The notes under the pieces were generated by a model. That model was not told the DNA's origin. It did no database searches and worked only from the letters and a program-made list of their open reading frames with translations. From positions 1 to 10,000 of the forward strand of contig JAIWNK010000029.1 of assembly GCA_020216845.1 (NCBI GenBank): DNA of 10,000 bases, read 5' to 3'. Made by a program: the position numbers and the translations under genes. Position 1 is the first letter of the stretch. Every line of letters starts with the position of its first letter. Below are positions 1 through 7,082 of the stretch, in pieces. Source of the stretch: Anaerolinea sp. Lineage in GTDB: Bacteria > Chloroflexota > Anaerolineae > Anaerolineales > Anaerolineaceae.

Positions 1-1865
1 TTTCAGATATTCCTTGGGCTGGCCCCATCGCTGGCATTCGCGTGGCCCGCATCGAAGGCCAATTCATTGCCAACCCCACTTTCGAACAAATGGCCCTGTC
101 TGACCTGGATCTGCGCATGGCCGGCACGCGCGATGCCATCCTGATGGTTGAATGCGGCGCTAACGAAATTCCCGAAAGCGACATGCTTCAGGCACTGCTC
201 TTTGGACACCAGGCCATGCAACCGATCATTGACCTGCAAGAAAAGATGGCCGCTGAAGTAGGCAAAGCCAAGCGCGAAATCACCACCTCCCCACTCGATC
301 CAGCCCTGGTTGAAACCATTGCTCAACGCGTTGCCCCCGAACTGGAAGCTGCCCTCGATGCACCGCACACCAAAGCTGAGCTTTATTCACAAATTGACGC
401 CTTGCAAAACCAAATCTTGGCCGAAATGCTGCCAGCAGATGCCCCGGCAGATGCTGTGCTGCCCACCGCAGCTGAGATCAAGCAAGCCTTTGGCGAAGTT
501 GAAAAGCGCGTTGTTCGTCGCCGCATCCTTGATAAGGGCATTCGCCCCGATGGCCGCACCCTGACCGAAATTCGCCCCATCTGGTGCGAAGTCGGCATCA
601 GCCCACGTGCCCACGGCTCTGGCCTGTTCACGCGCGGCGAAACTCAGGTGCTGACCATGGCCACCCTTGGCACGCCAAGCGAGGCCCAGGAACTGGACAA
701 CCTGACCCCAATCGAAACCAAACGCTACATCCACCATTACAACTTCCCGCCTTACTGCACCGGCGAAGTCAAACCGCTGCGCGGTCAATCACGCCGTGAA
801 ATTGGTCATGGCGCGCTGGCCGAACGGGCCCTTGTGCCGGTCATCCCGCCCCTGTCCGAATTCCCTTACACCCTGCGCCTTGTTTCCGAAGTGCTATCCT
901 CCAACGGCTCTTCCTCAATGGGTTCCGTTTGCGGCTCAACCCTGGCCCTGATGGATACCGGTGTGCCGATCAAAGCCCCCGTCAGCGGTGTTGCCATGGG
1001 CCTCATCAAAGAAGATGACAAAGCCGTCATTCTGACCGACATTCAGGGCATGGAAGATCACCTGGGCGATATGGACTTCAAAGTCGCCGGCACAACCTCT
1101 GGCATCACCGCCTTGCAAATGGATATCAAGATCAAAGGCATCACTGCCGAATTAATGGCGCAAGCGTTGGAACAGGCACGTGTGGCCCGTCTTTCGATCC
1201 TCGACCAAATGTTGGCCGTTTTGCCCGCCCCGCGCCCAGAACTCAAGCCCCATGTGCCGCGCATTACCATCATCAAGATCCCGGTTGACAAAATCGGTGC
1301 GATCATTGGTCCTGGCGGCAAGAACATTCGTGCTTTGCAAGAAGAAACCGGCGTCAAGATTGACATCGAAGAAGACGGCTCGGTCTACATCTCATCGGTG
1401 GATGGAGCGAGCGCCGAAGCAGCCCGCGAGCGCATTGAAAGCGTCATCGAAGTTCCCATCCTGGGACGCATCTACACCGGCAAAGTTGTCCGCATCACCG
1501 ATTTTGGCGCATTTGTTGAAATTTTGCCCGGCACAGATGGCATGGTACACATCTCGCAATTGGATAGCGAGCGCGTCGAGTCCGTTGCCGATGTGGTGCA
1601 AGTAGGCGATGAAATCTCCGTGATGATCACCGACATTGACAGCAGCGGCAAGATTCGCCTGTCACGTCAGGCCGTCCTGGAAGGTTGGACGCTGGAAGAA
1701 GCCCAAGAACGCGACCGTGGCCCACGCGGCGGTGGAAGCGGTGGCGGTCGCCCAAGTGGCGGCGGTGGTCGCCCTGGCGGCAGTGGCGGTCGTCCCAACA
1801 GCGGTGGCAATCGTTCCGGTGGCAACCGTGATCGTGGTGATTACCGCTCCGGCGGGCGTCGCTAA
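1..1865 (+). CDS. pnp: Polyribonucleotide nucleotidyltransferase (PNPase), 5' end cut by window edge
   Basis: PNPase is a phosphorolytic 3'-5' exoribonuclease, usually a trimer, that degrades mRNA in the cytoplasm. The reading frame is open from base 3 ([14 protein letters not shown]...), which matches the inside of the first RNase PH domain, so roughly the first 130 residues lie off the window and the GTG at 42 is not a real start. Numbering from that GTG codon: end of RNase PH domain 1 to about 75; helical domain about 80-155; RNase PH domain 2 about 158-390, with the [12 protein letters not shown] motif at 287-298 and the catalytic metal and phosphate residues in [10 protein letters not shown] (D339, D345, K347 by alignment to E. 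coli D486, D492, K494); KH domain about 405-465 with GPGG at 423-426; S1 domain about 472-545. After residue 558 comes a Gly/Arg-rich tail with repeated GGRP. It ends in TAA, followed by an intrinsic terminator. The family call is certain. Confidence 0.97.
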   Translation, partial: SDIPWAGPIAGIRVARIEGQFIANPTFEQMALSDLDLRMAGTRDAILMVECGANEIPESDMLQALLFGHQAMQPIIDLQEKMAAEVGKAKREITTSPLDPALVETIAQRVAPELEAALDAPHTKAELYSQIDALQNQILAEMLPADAPADAVLPTAAEIKQAFGEVEKRVVRRRILDKGIRPDGRTLTEIRPIWCEVGISPRAHGSGLFTRGETQVLTMATLGTPSEAQELDNLTPIETKRYIHHYNFPPYCTGEVKPLRGQSRREIGHGALAERALVPVIPPLSEFPYTLRLVSEVLSSNGSSSMGSVCGSTLALMDTGVPIKAPVSGVAMGLIKEDDKAVILTDIQGMEDHLGDMDFKVAGTTSGITALQMDIKIKGITAELMAQALEQARVARLSILDQMLAVLPAPRPELKPHVPRITIIKIPVDKIGAIIGPGGKNIRALQEETGVKIDIEEDGSVYISSVDGASAEAARERIESVIEVPILGRIYTGKVVRITDFGAFVEILPGTDGMVHISQLDSERVESVADVVQVGDEISVMITDIDSSGKIRLSRQAVLEGWTLEEAQERDRGPRGGGSGGGRPSGGGGRPGGSGGRPNSGGNRSGGNRDRGDYRSGGRR

Positions 1866-1877
1866 AATTGTCCCTTT

Positions 1878-1913
1878 CGCCGGGTGTGCCTCCAGCACAT
1901 CCGGCGATTTTTT
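1878..1913 (+). terminator. Intrinsic terminator after pnp
   Basis: A 12-base-pair stem pairs CGCCGGGTGTGC (1878-1889) with GCACATCCGGCG (1895-1906), with one G-U wobble and a five-base loop. It is followed by ATTTTTT (1907-1913). It starts 12 bases after the pnp stop codon. It works only on the + strand, since the opposite strand has no T-run after the hairpin. It is unusual in ending three bases before the next start codon, ATG at 1917. Confidence 0.9.
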
Positions 1914-1916
1914 CTC

Positions 1917-3380
1917 ATGAGCCCATCCCTCTCTCTTTCCTCTCGCAAATCCAGCCCCGACCTGCCCTGGTTGGGCCTGGCGCTATTGCTCATCCTCGCC
2001 ATTGCCTTCCTTCTTCCCATCCTGCCCAATGACTTCTGGTGGTATCTGCGCCTTGGAGAGGACATCCTCAACAACGGCAACCTGCCCACCATCGAAACGT
2101 ACAGCCTGCCTGCCTCCGGACAACCTGCCAACAACCCGGCCTGGCTTTCCGCCGTCTTGTTTGCCCTGGCCTATCGCGCTGGCGGCCCAACCGCCATCGT
2201 CTTACTGCGCGGCCTGACGGTCGGCGGCCTGGCAACCATGCTCTGGTTTCTTTGCCGCCAAAATGGCGCTCGCCCCTGGTTGGCAAGCCTGCTGACTTTG
2301 CTGGCCGCCCTTGCAGGCGCAAACAACTGGGCCATCCGTCCGCAGCTATTTGCCTACCCACTCTTCGGCCTAACCCTTTGGCTGCTGGTACAGCATCAAA
2401 ATCGCCCCACGCGCAACATCTTTTGGCTGATTGGCCTGGCCTGGCTCTGGGCCAATCTACACAGCTCGTTTTTGCTGCTCTTTGTGCTGGGCGGGTTGGC
2501 ACTGCTGACCAGCGACAAAGCGCAACGCCGCACGCTCTTTCTGGCACTGCTCATCGCCGCCCTGGCCGTTTGCCTCAACCCGCGCGGCCCCTTGCTATGG
2601 GTCGAAGCCATTCGCTTCCCCAACCTAAGCGCCAATCTCTTCAGCCAGGAATGGGCACCTCCAACCAATCAGGGTTGGCAAATGAACCTGTTCTTTGCCT
2701 GGCTGCTGCTGCTTGCTCCGTTGGCATCCTTCTCCTCACGCCGTCTCAACCTCACCCAATGGGCCTGGTTGCTTGCGCTGGGCTGGTTAGCCCTCAGCGG
2801 CACGCGCTACGTTGTTTGGTGCCTGGTCATTCTGGCCCTGGTCAGCGCCCGTTTGCTCAGCGCCTGGCTGCCCGAAGACAGCCCAGCAGTCATAGCGCCG
2901 CGCCTGCGCCGCCTCAACCTGGCGTTTTTATTGTTCTTCACCCTCTTGCCCGTAGGGCTTTTGCCCGGCCTGCGCCAAAACTGGTGGAAAGAATCCCCGC
3001 CCACCTTTTCCAGCAACACCCCAATTGCTGCAACGGCCTGGCTTGAACAACACCCCGAACTGCCCGGGCCGATCTGGAACGAATATGTCTTCGGCAGCTA
3101 CCTGATTTATGCTGCCCCCAACCGCCCCGTATGGATTGATACGCGCTTTCATCTTTACAGCACCGAACACTGGCAAGACTATCTCGCCATCAGCAACGCC
3201 ACCCCAGGGTGGCAAGAAAAACTCCAGGCAACCGGAGCGCGCATCGTCCTGCTCGATCCACACACTCAGCCCCTGCTCGATCGAGCCCTATCGGAAAGCA
3301 CCAATTGGTGCAAAGCCTATCAAGACGAAAACGCAGTCATCTACTTGCCCAGCGGCTCGCCGCCTTGTGTTGGCAAATAA
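1917..3380 (+). CDS. Uncharacterised multi-pass membrane protein, GT-C glycosyltransferase-like
   Basis: A 487-residue protein with about ten hydrophobic segments and a soluble C-terminal part from about residue 365. Visible landmarks are DFWWYLRLG at 39-47 after the first membrane segment, RPQLF at 141-145, WANLHSSF at 178-185, NPRG at 221-224, EW at 245-246, and a C-terminal stretch IWNEYVFGSYLIY (386-398) then VWIDTR (405-410). I recognise this order from uncharacterised bacterial membrane proteins resembling GT-C (lipid-linked sugar) transferases; the short D-x-W-W loop after the first helix resembles the acidic loop of GT-C enzymes. No substrate can be assigned. The start was chosen at ATG 1917. 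An in-frame GTG at 1884 lies inside the pnp terminator hairpin and would add MCLQHIRRFFL. Neither start has a Shine-Dalgarno sequence. The 3' end overlaps murE on the other strand by 40 bases. Confidence 0.85.
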   Translation: MSPSLSLSSRKSSPDLPWLGLALLLILAIAFLLPILPNDFWWYLRLGEDILNNGNLPTIETYSLPASGQPANNPAWLSAVLFALAYRAGGPTAIVLLRGLTVGGLATMLWFLCRQNGARPWLASLLTLLAALAGANNWAIRPQLFAYPLFGLTLWLLVQHQNRPTRNIFWLIGLAWLWANLHSSFLLLFVLGGLALLTSDKAQRRTLFLALLIAALAVCLNPRGPLLWVEAIRFPNLSANLFSQEWAPPTNQGWQMNLFFAWLLLLAPLASFSSRRLNLTQWAWLLALGWLALSGTRYVVWCLVILALVSARLLSAWLPEDSPAVIAPRLRRLNLAFLLFFTLLPVGLLPGLRQNWWKESPPTFSSNTPIAATAWLEQHPELPGPIWNEYVFGSYLIYAAPNRPVWIDTRFHLYSTEHWQDYLAISNATPGWQEKLQATGARIVLLDPHTQPLLDRALSESTNWCKAYQDENAVIYLPSGSPPCVGK

Positions 3381-4927
3381 GGCATTGCCGGCCCGGGAAC
3401 ACCCAGCCGTTCAGCCAATGCGCTGCGCATTGCCACGCGATCATCCCAGGCATACTCAACGTTGCCAAAGCACATGGACTGCTCATGCCCCTTGCCACAC
3501 GCCACCACCAAGTCTCCCGGCTCCGCCATCCATACAGCACGGCGAATCGCCTCCCCGCGATCAGCTACGCGCCAAAACGTCTTGCCCTCTACGGCACCAG
3601 CAGCCCGAGCAGCCCCCGCCATCTCATCCAGAATATCCTCTAACGACTCGGTGCGCGGGTCCTCCGCAGTCAAAATCGTATAATCTGCCAAACGCGCTGA
3701 AACCTCAGCCATCATGCGCCGCTTGGCACGGTCGCGCAAGCCTGCTGAACCAAACACTGCAATCAACCGCCCGCGCGTCAACGGACGCAAAGCCTCCAAT
3801 GCCCGCTGCAAAGCATTCGGCGTATGCGCAAAATCCACCACCGCCGTAAAGTCCTGACCCAAATCGAGGCGTTCCATCCGCCCCGGCACCCCTTGTAACA
3901 TTGCTGCCCCATCAGCCGCAACCTGAGGATCCAGGCCCAGACCCAGCACCGCTGCCGAAAAAGCCGCCAGCACATTGGAAAGATTGAATGCCCCCACCAG
4001 GTTCGTTTGCAACGGCTGCCGAAATCCCGGCCCAACGACAACCATGCGCATCCCCTGCGGCAAGAATTGCACCGCCTCGGCGCGCACATCTGCCTGCATA
4101 GCGTCAATGCCATAAGAGACATTCCGCCCAGTGCTGACCTGCTGCAAATACTCAAATGAAGCATCATCGTGATTCAAAACTGCCAGGCGCGGATTGCCTT
4201 GCGGTTTGGGCAAAGTCCGCTCAAGCTGCTCAAACAGCAATCCTTTGGCCGCCCGATACGCTTCATAGCTACCATGATAATCCAAATGCTCATGCGTGAT
4301 GTTGGTCACCACCGCCACATCAAACTCGCACGCCCCCACCCGCTGCTGAGCCAGGCCATGCGAAGTCGTTTCCAAGACCACATGCGTTAACCCCGCCGAC
4401 ACCATCTCAGCCAAATAACGCTGCACATCCGGCGCCTCGGGCGTCGTCACGTGAAAGCCCGTATCCAATTCCTGTTCACCAATCACCGCACTGACCGTCG
4501 AAATTAACCCGGCACGGATCCCCGCCGCCAGCAACATGCGATGCAACAGCGTACAGGTCGTTGTCTTGCCATCCGTCCCCGTCACGCCCACCATGGTCAA
4601 ATGCCGAGCCGGATCACCAAACAACGCTGCCGAAAGCTGTGCCAGCGCCCAACGCCCATCAGCCACCTGCCAATAGGGCACGGACAAACCAGCAAACTCC
4701 GCTGCCGGCTGACTGCCCACCACCGCCACCGCCCCGCGCGCCACCGCCATCGGAATAAAGCGATGACCATCTGCATTCCCCCCGCTCAGGGCCACAAACA
4801 CATCCCCGGGCTGCACCAGGCGCGAATCAAGCGTCACGCCGCTTGCCACACCCTCGCCTGCTTCTCCGCCAAGGACTGCATCCCCCAAACGCTCTCTCAA
4901 CTGCACTAAAGGTTTCGTGTATTTCAT
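3341..4927 (-). CDS. murE: UDP-N-acetylmuramyl-tripeptide synthetase (MurE-type Mur ligase)
   Basis: MurE joins a diamino acid to UDP-MurNAc-L-Ala-D-Glu with ATP, a cytoplasmic step of peptidoglycan synthesis. The protein is 528 residues, somewhat longer than E. coli MurE (495). Seen in order: substrate-binding N domain with TLDSR (32-36) and DGHRFI (53-58); ATP loop GVTGTDGKTTT (114-124); UDP-MurNAc-dipeptide contacts TTPEAPDVQ (161-169); HEHLDYHG (212-219); YRAAK with the lysine expected to be carbamylated (K228); C domain with FAHTPNAL (366-373), GSAGLRDRAKRR (393-404), EDPRTE (422-427) and GKGHE (478-482). The usual GDRD and DNPR motifs appear as GLRD and EDPR, so the diamino acid is uncertain: meso-DAP, L-Lys or L-Orn. 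The start ATG 4927 has AGAAGGA at 4940-4934, six bases upstream. A longer in-frame start at 5038 would run through the atp terminator. It stands alone, outside a division and cell-wall cluster. Confidence 0.93.
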   Translation of the reverse strand: MKYTKPLVQLRERLGDAVLGGEAGEGVASGVTLDSRLVQPGDVFVALSGGNADGHRFIPMAVARGAVAVVGSQPAAEFAGLSVPYWQVADGRWALAQLSAALFGDPARHLTMVGVTGTDGKTTTCTLLHRMLLAAGIRAGLISTVSAVIGEQELDTGFHVTTPEAPDVQRYLAEMVSAGLTHVVLETTSHGLAQQRVGACEFDVAVVTNITHEHLDYHGSYEAYRAAKGLLFEQLERTLPKPQGNPRLAVLNHDDASFEYLQQVSTGRNVSYGIDAMQADVRAEAVQFLPQGMRMVVVGPGFRQPLQTNLVGAFNLSNVLAAFSAAVLGLGLDPQVAADGAAMLQGVPGRMERLDLGQDFTAVVDFAHTPNALQRALEALRPLTRGRLIAVFGSAGLRDRAKRRMMAEVSARLADYTILTAEDPRTESLEDILDEMAGAARAAGAVEGKTFWRVADRGEAIRRAVWMAEPGDLVVACGKGHEQSMCFGNVEYAWDDRVAMRSALAERLGVPGPAMPYLPTQGGEPLGK

Positions 4928-4942
4928 CACGCATCCTTCTCT

Positions 4943-4956
4943 CTTCAAAATTGAAG
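4943..4956. repeat. Small inverted repeat in the murE leader
   Basis: CTTCAAAATTGAAG has six-base arms around a two-base centre. It lies between a possible -10 box (4964-4959) and the murE ribosome site, about where transcription would start. It could be a repressor site or could be chance in this A/T-rich gap. No protein is implied. Confidence 0.35.
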
Positions 4957-4958
4957 CA

Positions 4959-4981
4959 ATTGTACCGCAAAAACAGGACAA
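4959..4981 (-). promoter_or_regulatory. Possible murE promoter (-10 only convincing)
   Basis: On the - strand, TACAAT at 4964-4959 is a good -10 box, placed 31 bases before the murE start codon. The only TTG-type upstream hexamer, TTGTCC (4981-4976), is just 11 bases away, too close for a normal -35, and the 17-base position is a poor match. murE needs its own promoter because a terminator lies directly upstream at 5027-4995, so a start site in this gap is expected. Confidence 0.4.
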
Positions 4982-4994
4982 TTCTGCCACAAAC

Positions 4995-5027
4995 AAAAAG
5001 CCCCGCCTGAAAAAACTCAGACGGGGC
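4995..5027 (-). terminator. Intrinsic terminator of the atp operon
   Basis: Read on the - strand, GCCCCGTCTGA (5027-5017) pairs with TCAGGCGGGGC (5010-5000) across a six-base loop, with one G-U wobble. It is followed by TTTTTGTTTG from 4999. It begins 19 bases after the stop codon of the b-delta gene. The wobble position would be a C-A mismatch on the + strand, and the T-run is on the - side, so it acts on - strand transcripts. It shows that the operon ends here, with no F1 genes after it. Confidence 0.9.
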
Positions 5028-5046
5028 CAATAAACCACAATGTTGC

Positions 5047-5778
5047 TTAGTGCAAACTCTGCCGCAAAGCTTGCAGCTTGCCAGCAACCGAGCCATCTAC
5101 CACCCGGTCGCCAACCCGCACCACCACCCCGCCCAAAATGGACGGGTCAACCCGAAAAGCTACCTCAGCAGTGCCACCCAAATTTAAGTCTTTCCGCACC
5201 GCTTCTTGCTCAGCCTCCGTCAACGGCAAAGCACTTGTCACTTCGGCGGTCTGTCCGGTCAACGTTTGCCCTTCCAGCACCACCACTTTGCCGCCGCGCA
5301 CCCCAGAGAAGAATTCCTCCAACAGTGCGCGCTGGCGTTTCTCGTCCAGCGTTTCGCTAACCAGCTTCTGCGCTGCTGCCATAGCCAAAACAATCACCTG
5401 ATTGCGCAATTCACCCAACATGCGCGTGCGCTCTTCTTGCACTTCGGCCAAAGCCTGCTCGCGCGCCTTGCCTGCCTCTTTCTCTGCAGCGGCCTTAATC
5501 TCCAAGGCCACCCCTTCCGCGCGCTCCGAAGCCTCACGCATCACCTGCGCGGCCTTCGTTTGCGCATCCGCCACAATTCGCTCTGCCTCTTTCTCTGCAT
5601 TGGCGCGCGCCTCTGCCGCAATTCGGGCATCCTCTACGCCTTGCGCAATCGCCTGACGGCGCTTTTCCAGCAAAGCCACCAACGGCACATACACCCAAGC
5701 TCGCAGCGTGATGAATACAATCCCAAAGGCAATAATTTGCCCCAATAAGAAACCCAGGTTCAACCCCAGTTTTTCCAA
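5047..5778 (-). CDS. atpF: ATP synthase subunit b fused to the C-terminal domain of subunit delta
   Basis: A 243-residue fusion for the peripheral stalk of F-type ATP synthase, which ties the F1 head to subunit a. Residues 1-157 are a normal subunit b: membrane helix about 8-32, basic turn LLEKRRQA (36-43), then a long Ala/Glu/Arg-rich helix ending AAQKLVSETLDEKR. Residues about 165-243 match the C-terminal domain of delta (OSCP): VTSALPLTEAE (180-190) and the signature VDPSILGGVVVRVGDRVVDG (210-229), ending VAGKLQALRQSL. The N-terminal helical bundle of delta, which binds alpha, is missing. The start is TTG 5778, supported by AGGAGG five bases upstream; no in-frame ATG fits. It follows atpE by 32 bases and is the last gene of the operon. 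Full b-delta fusions are known in mycobacteria; this shorter form is different. Confidence 0.9.
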   Translation of the reverse strand: MEKLGLNLGFLLGQIIAFGIVFITLRAWVYVPLVALLEKRRQAIAQGVEDARIAAEARANAEKEAERIVADAQTKAAQVMREASERAEGVALEIKAAAEKEAGKAREQALAEVQEERTRMLGELRNQVIVLAMAAAQKLVSETLDEKRQRALLEEFFSGVRGGKVVVLEGQTLTGQTAEVTSALPLTEAEQEAVRKDLNLGGTAEVAFRVDPSILGGVVVRVGDRVVDGSVAGKLQALRQSLH

Positions 5779-5783
5779 TGCCG

Positions 5784-5789
5784 CCTCCT
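5784..5789 (-). promoter_or_regulatory. Ribosome binding site fixing the TTG start of the b-delta gene
   Basis: AGGAGG on the - strand, extended on its 5' side by A residues, lies five bases (CGGCA) before TTG 5778. It decides the start, since no in-frame ATG exists nearby. The same words recur at atpB. Confidence 0.85.
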
Positions 5790-5810
5790 TTTTTGTTTTG
5801 CGCCGTCAGA

Positions 5811-6047
5811 TTAAAGAACGAACAGCATCAAGAACGCGATCACCAAACAATAAATTGCAATGGCTTCAGAGAACGCAATCCCCAAAATCATGTTGGTCAA
5901 CAAGTTGCCATAAGAATCCGGGTTGCGCGCCATCCCTTCCAAGGCACCCTGCACGCTCAGGCCAATCCCAATCCCAGCGCCTGCTGCACCAATCATCGCC
6001 AGGCCCGCACCAATGAATTTTGCTGCTTCAACAATATCACCTGCCAT
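5811..6047 (-). CDS. atpE: ATP synthase F0 subunit c
   Basis: A 78-residue proteolipid that forms the rotor ring in the membrane. Two helices, about 8-36 and 48-77, flank the polar loop ARNPDS (40-45). Helix 1 has the tight Gly/Ala packing run GAAGAGIGIG (20-29). Helix 2 has the ion-carrying glutamate E61 in FSEAIAIY. The sodium-type ligands are absent: the position of Ilyobacter Gln32 is Ile28, and the residue after the glutamate is Ala62 rather than Ser/Thr, so proton coupling is inferred. The ATG start has AGGAGG at 6061-6056, eight bases upstream. It lies 39 bases after atpB. It is the only F0 structural gene here with an ATG start, which suits the need for many c copies. Confidence 0.96.
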   Translation of the reverse strand: MAGDIVEAAKFIGAGLAMIGAAGAGIGIGLSVQGALEGMARNPDSYGNLLTNMILGIAFSEAIAIYCLVIAFLMLFVL

Positions 6048-6086
6048 GGAACCTTCCTCCTCGTATCCTCAAATGATTAGAAATTT

Positions 6087-7082
6087 TTACTCGTGATGCT
6101 CTTCATCGCCATGCCCTTGCGTAGCTTGCGCCATGAACACCATCGTCAACATGCCAAACACAAATGCCTGAATCAGGCCAATGAAAAACTCAAACATCAC
6201 CACCATTGCCGGTAACAACGAATTCAACACCGGCAAGAAGATCAACGACCCAATCAATGCCACCAACACCATGCCGGCAAACATATTTCCAAACAACCGG
6301 AAGGCAAACGACAGAATCTTGGCGAACTCAGAAATCAGCTCCAAAAGCCCAACCAGAAAATCCATCGCTCCAAAGAAAGGCTTGGAGAACAAATGGCTGA
6401 CATTGAAAAACTTGAGCAAATAGCGAAACTTCTGCGCCCGGAAACCAATCACCTGTGTCGCAACCACCGAGATGAGCGCCAACGCCGCGGTGAAATTCAA
6501 ATCGGTTGAAAGGGCGCGGAAGAACGGCGTCACCACATACCCTTCGCCATGCGCCTCCGCAGCCAGGACGGTGTAGACATTGCCAAACAGCAATTGCGTC
6601 TCATGTCCTTCGGCAGAATGGTGCAACAGCCCAATCGTTTCAAAGCCCGGCAACAACTTAACCAGGTTGACCACCAGCACATAGATGAAAATCGTTGCAA
6701 ACCAGGGAAAAACTACCCCCGCCCAGCGTTTGCCCACCGTGCTTTCATTCAAGTTGTAAAGCACTTCAATTCCCGCTTCCATCACCCCCGCAATGCCCTT
6801 CGGCACCAGGTCGCCACGGCGCGTCGCCTGCCGCACAGCAAAGGCCAGCAGGACAATAATCAACACCGTCAAAATCAGCGTAGGGAAAGTATTGGGAATG
6901 TACATTTGCCCCAGTGGGGTCTCAAAAGGCTCGCTCAATGCTTCCGGCGCCACCTGAATGTGCGGACGCACCGGCACCAACATCGGCAAGCTCAGGCTAG
7001 CAATATAAATAGCCACACCCAGCAAGATGAAACCTAACACCCACCAACGATGCACCGCCCGTCGTTTAACCGTTTTTTCCAA
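6087..7082 (-). CDS. atpB: ATP synthase F0 subunit a
   Basis: Subunit a forms the two half-channels for ions beside the c ring. From TTG 7082 the protein has 331 residues, about 60 more than E. coli. Features: first membrane helix about 13-36; re-entry of the family pattern at TPLGQMYIPNTF (55-66); LVKLLPGFETIG (140-151); a His/Glu-rich loop between about 154 and 182 (HHSAEGHE, AEAHGEGY); STDLNFT (192-198), the place of the usual TADLN; the essential arginine R262 in FRLFGNMFAG; and FEFFIGLIQAF (297-307), where E298 stands at the place of E. coli His245. The tail is GHGDEEHHE. The start was chosen because AGGAGG lies six bases upstream; the frame extends to 7160, but that part is basic and unlike the family. 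The gene overlaps atpI by 17 bases. Confidence 0.95.
   Translation of the reverse strand: MEKTVKRRAVHRWWVLGFILLGVAIYIASLSLPMLVPVRPHIQVAPEALSEPFETPLGQMYIPNTFPTLILTVLIIVLLAFAVRQATRRGDLVPKGIAGVMEAGIEVLYNLNESTVGKRWAGVVFPWFATIFIYVLVVNLVKLLPGFETIGLLHHSAEGHETQLLFGNVYTVLAAEAHGEGYVVTPFFRALSTDLNFTAALALISVVATQVIGFRAQKFRYLLKFFNVSHLFSKPFFGAMDFLVGLLELISEFAKILSFAFRLFGNMFAGMVLVALIGSLIFLPVLNSLLPAMVVMFEFFIGLIQAFVFGMLTMVFMAQATQGHGDEEHHE

Noticed and set aside
42..44. GTG as the start of pnp
   Set aside because: The frame continues upstream to the window edge with residues matching the PNPase interior, so the gene is cut by the edge.
2039..3046. 335-codon open frame on the + strand
   Set aside because: It lies wholly within the membrane protein gene in another frame and its product is rich in Pro, Arg and Gln with no family likeness; it is a shadow frame.
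3109..3849. 246-codon + strand frame spanning the membrane protein and murE
   Set aside because: Its product is Pro/Ser/Thr-rich without a recognisable domain. It is explained by C-rich DNA antisense to murE.
4928..5038. Longer murE start at 5038
   Set aside because: It would translate the atp terminator hairpin and add a Phe/Cys-rich stretch unlike MurE, while ATG 4927 has a good ribosome site.
5811..6047. Sodium-driven ATP synthase
   Set aside because: The c subunit has Ile28 and Ala62 where sodium-type rings have Gln and Ser/Thr, so proton coupling fits better.
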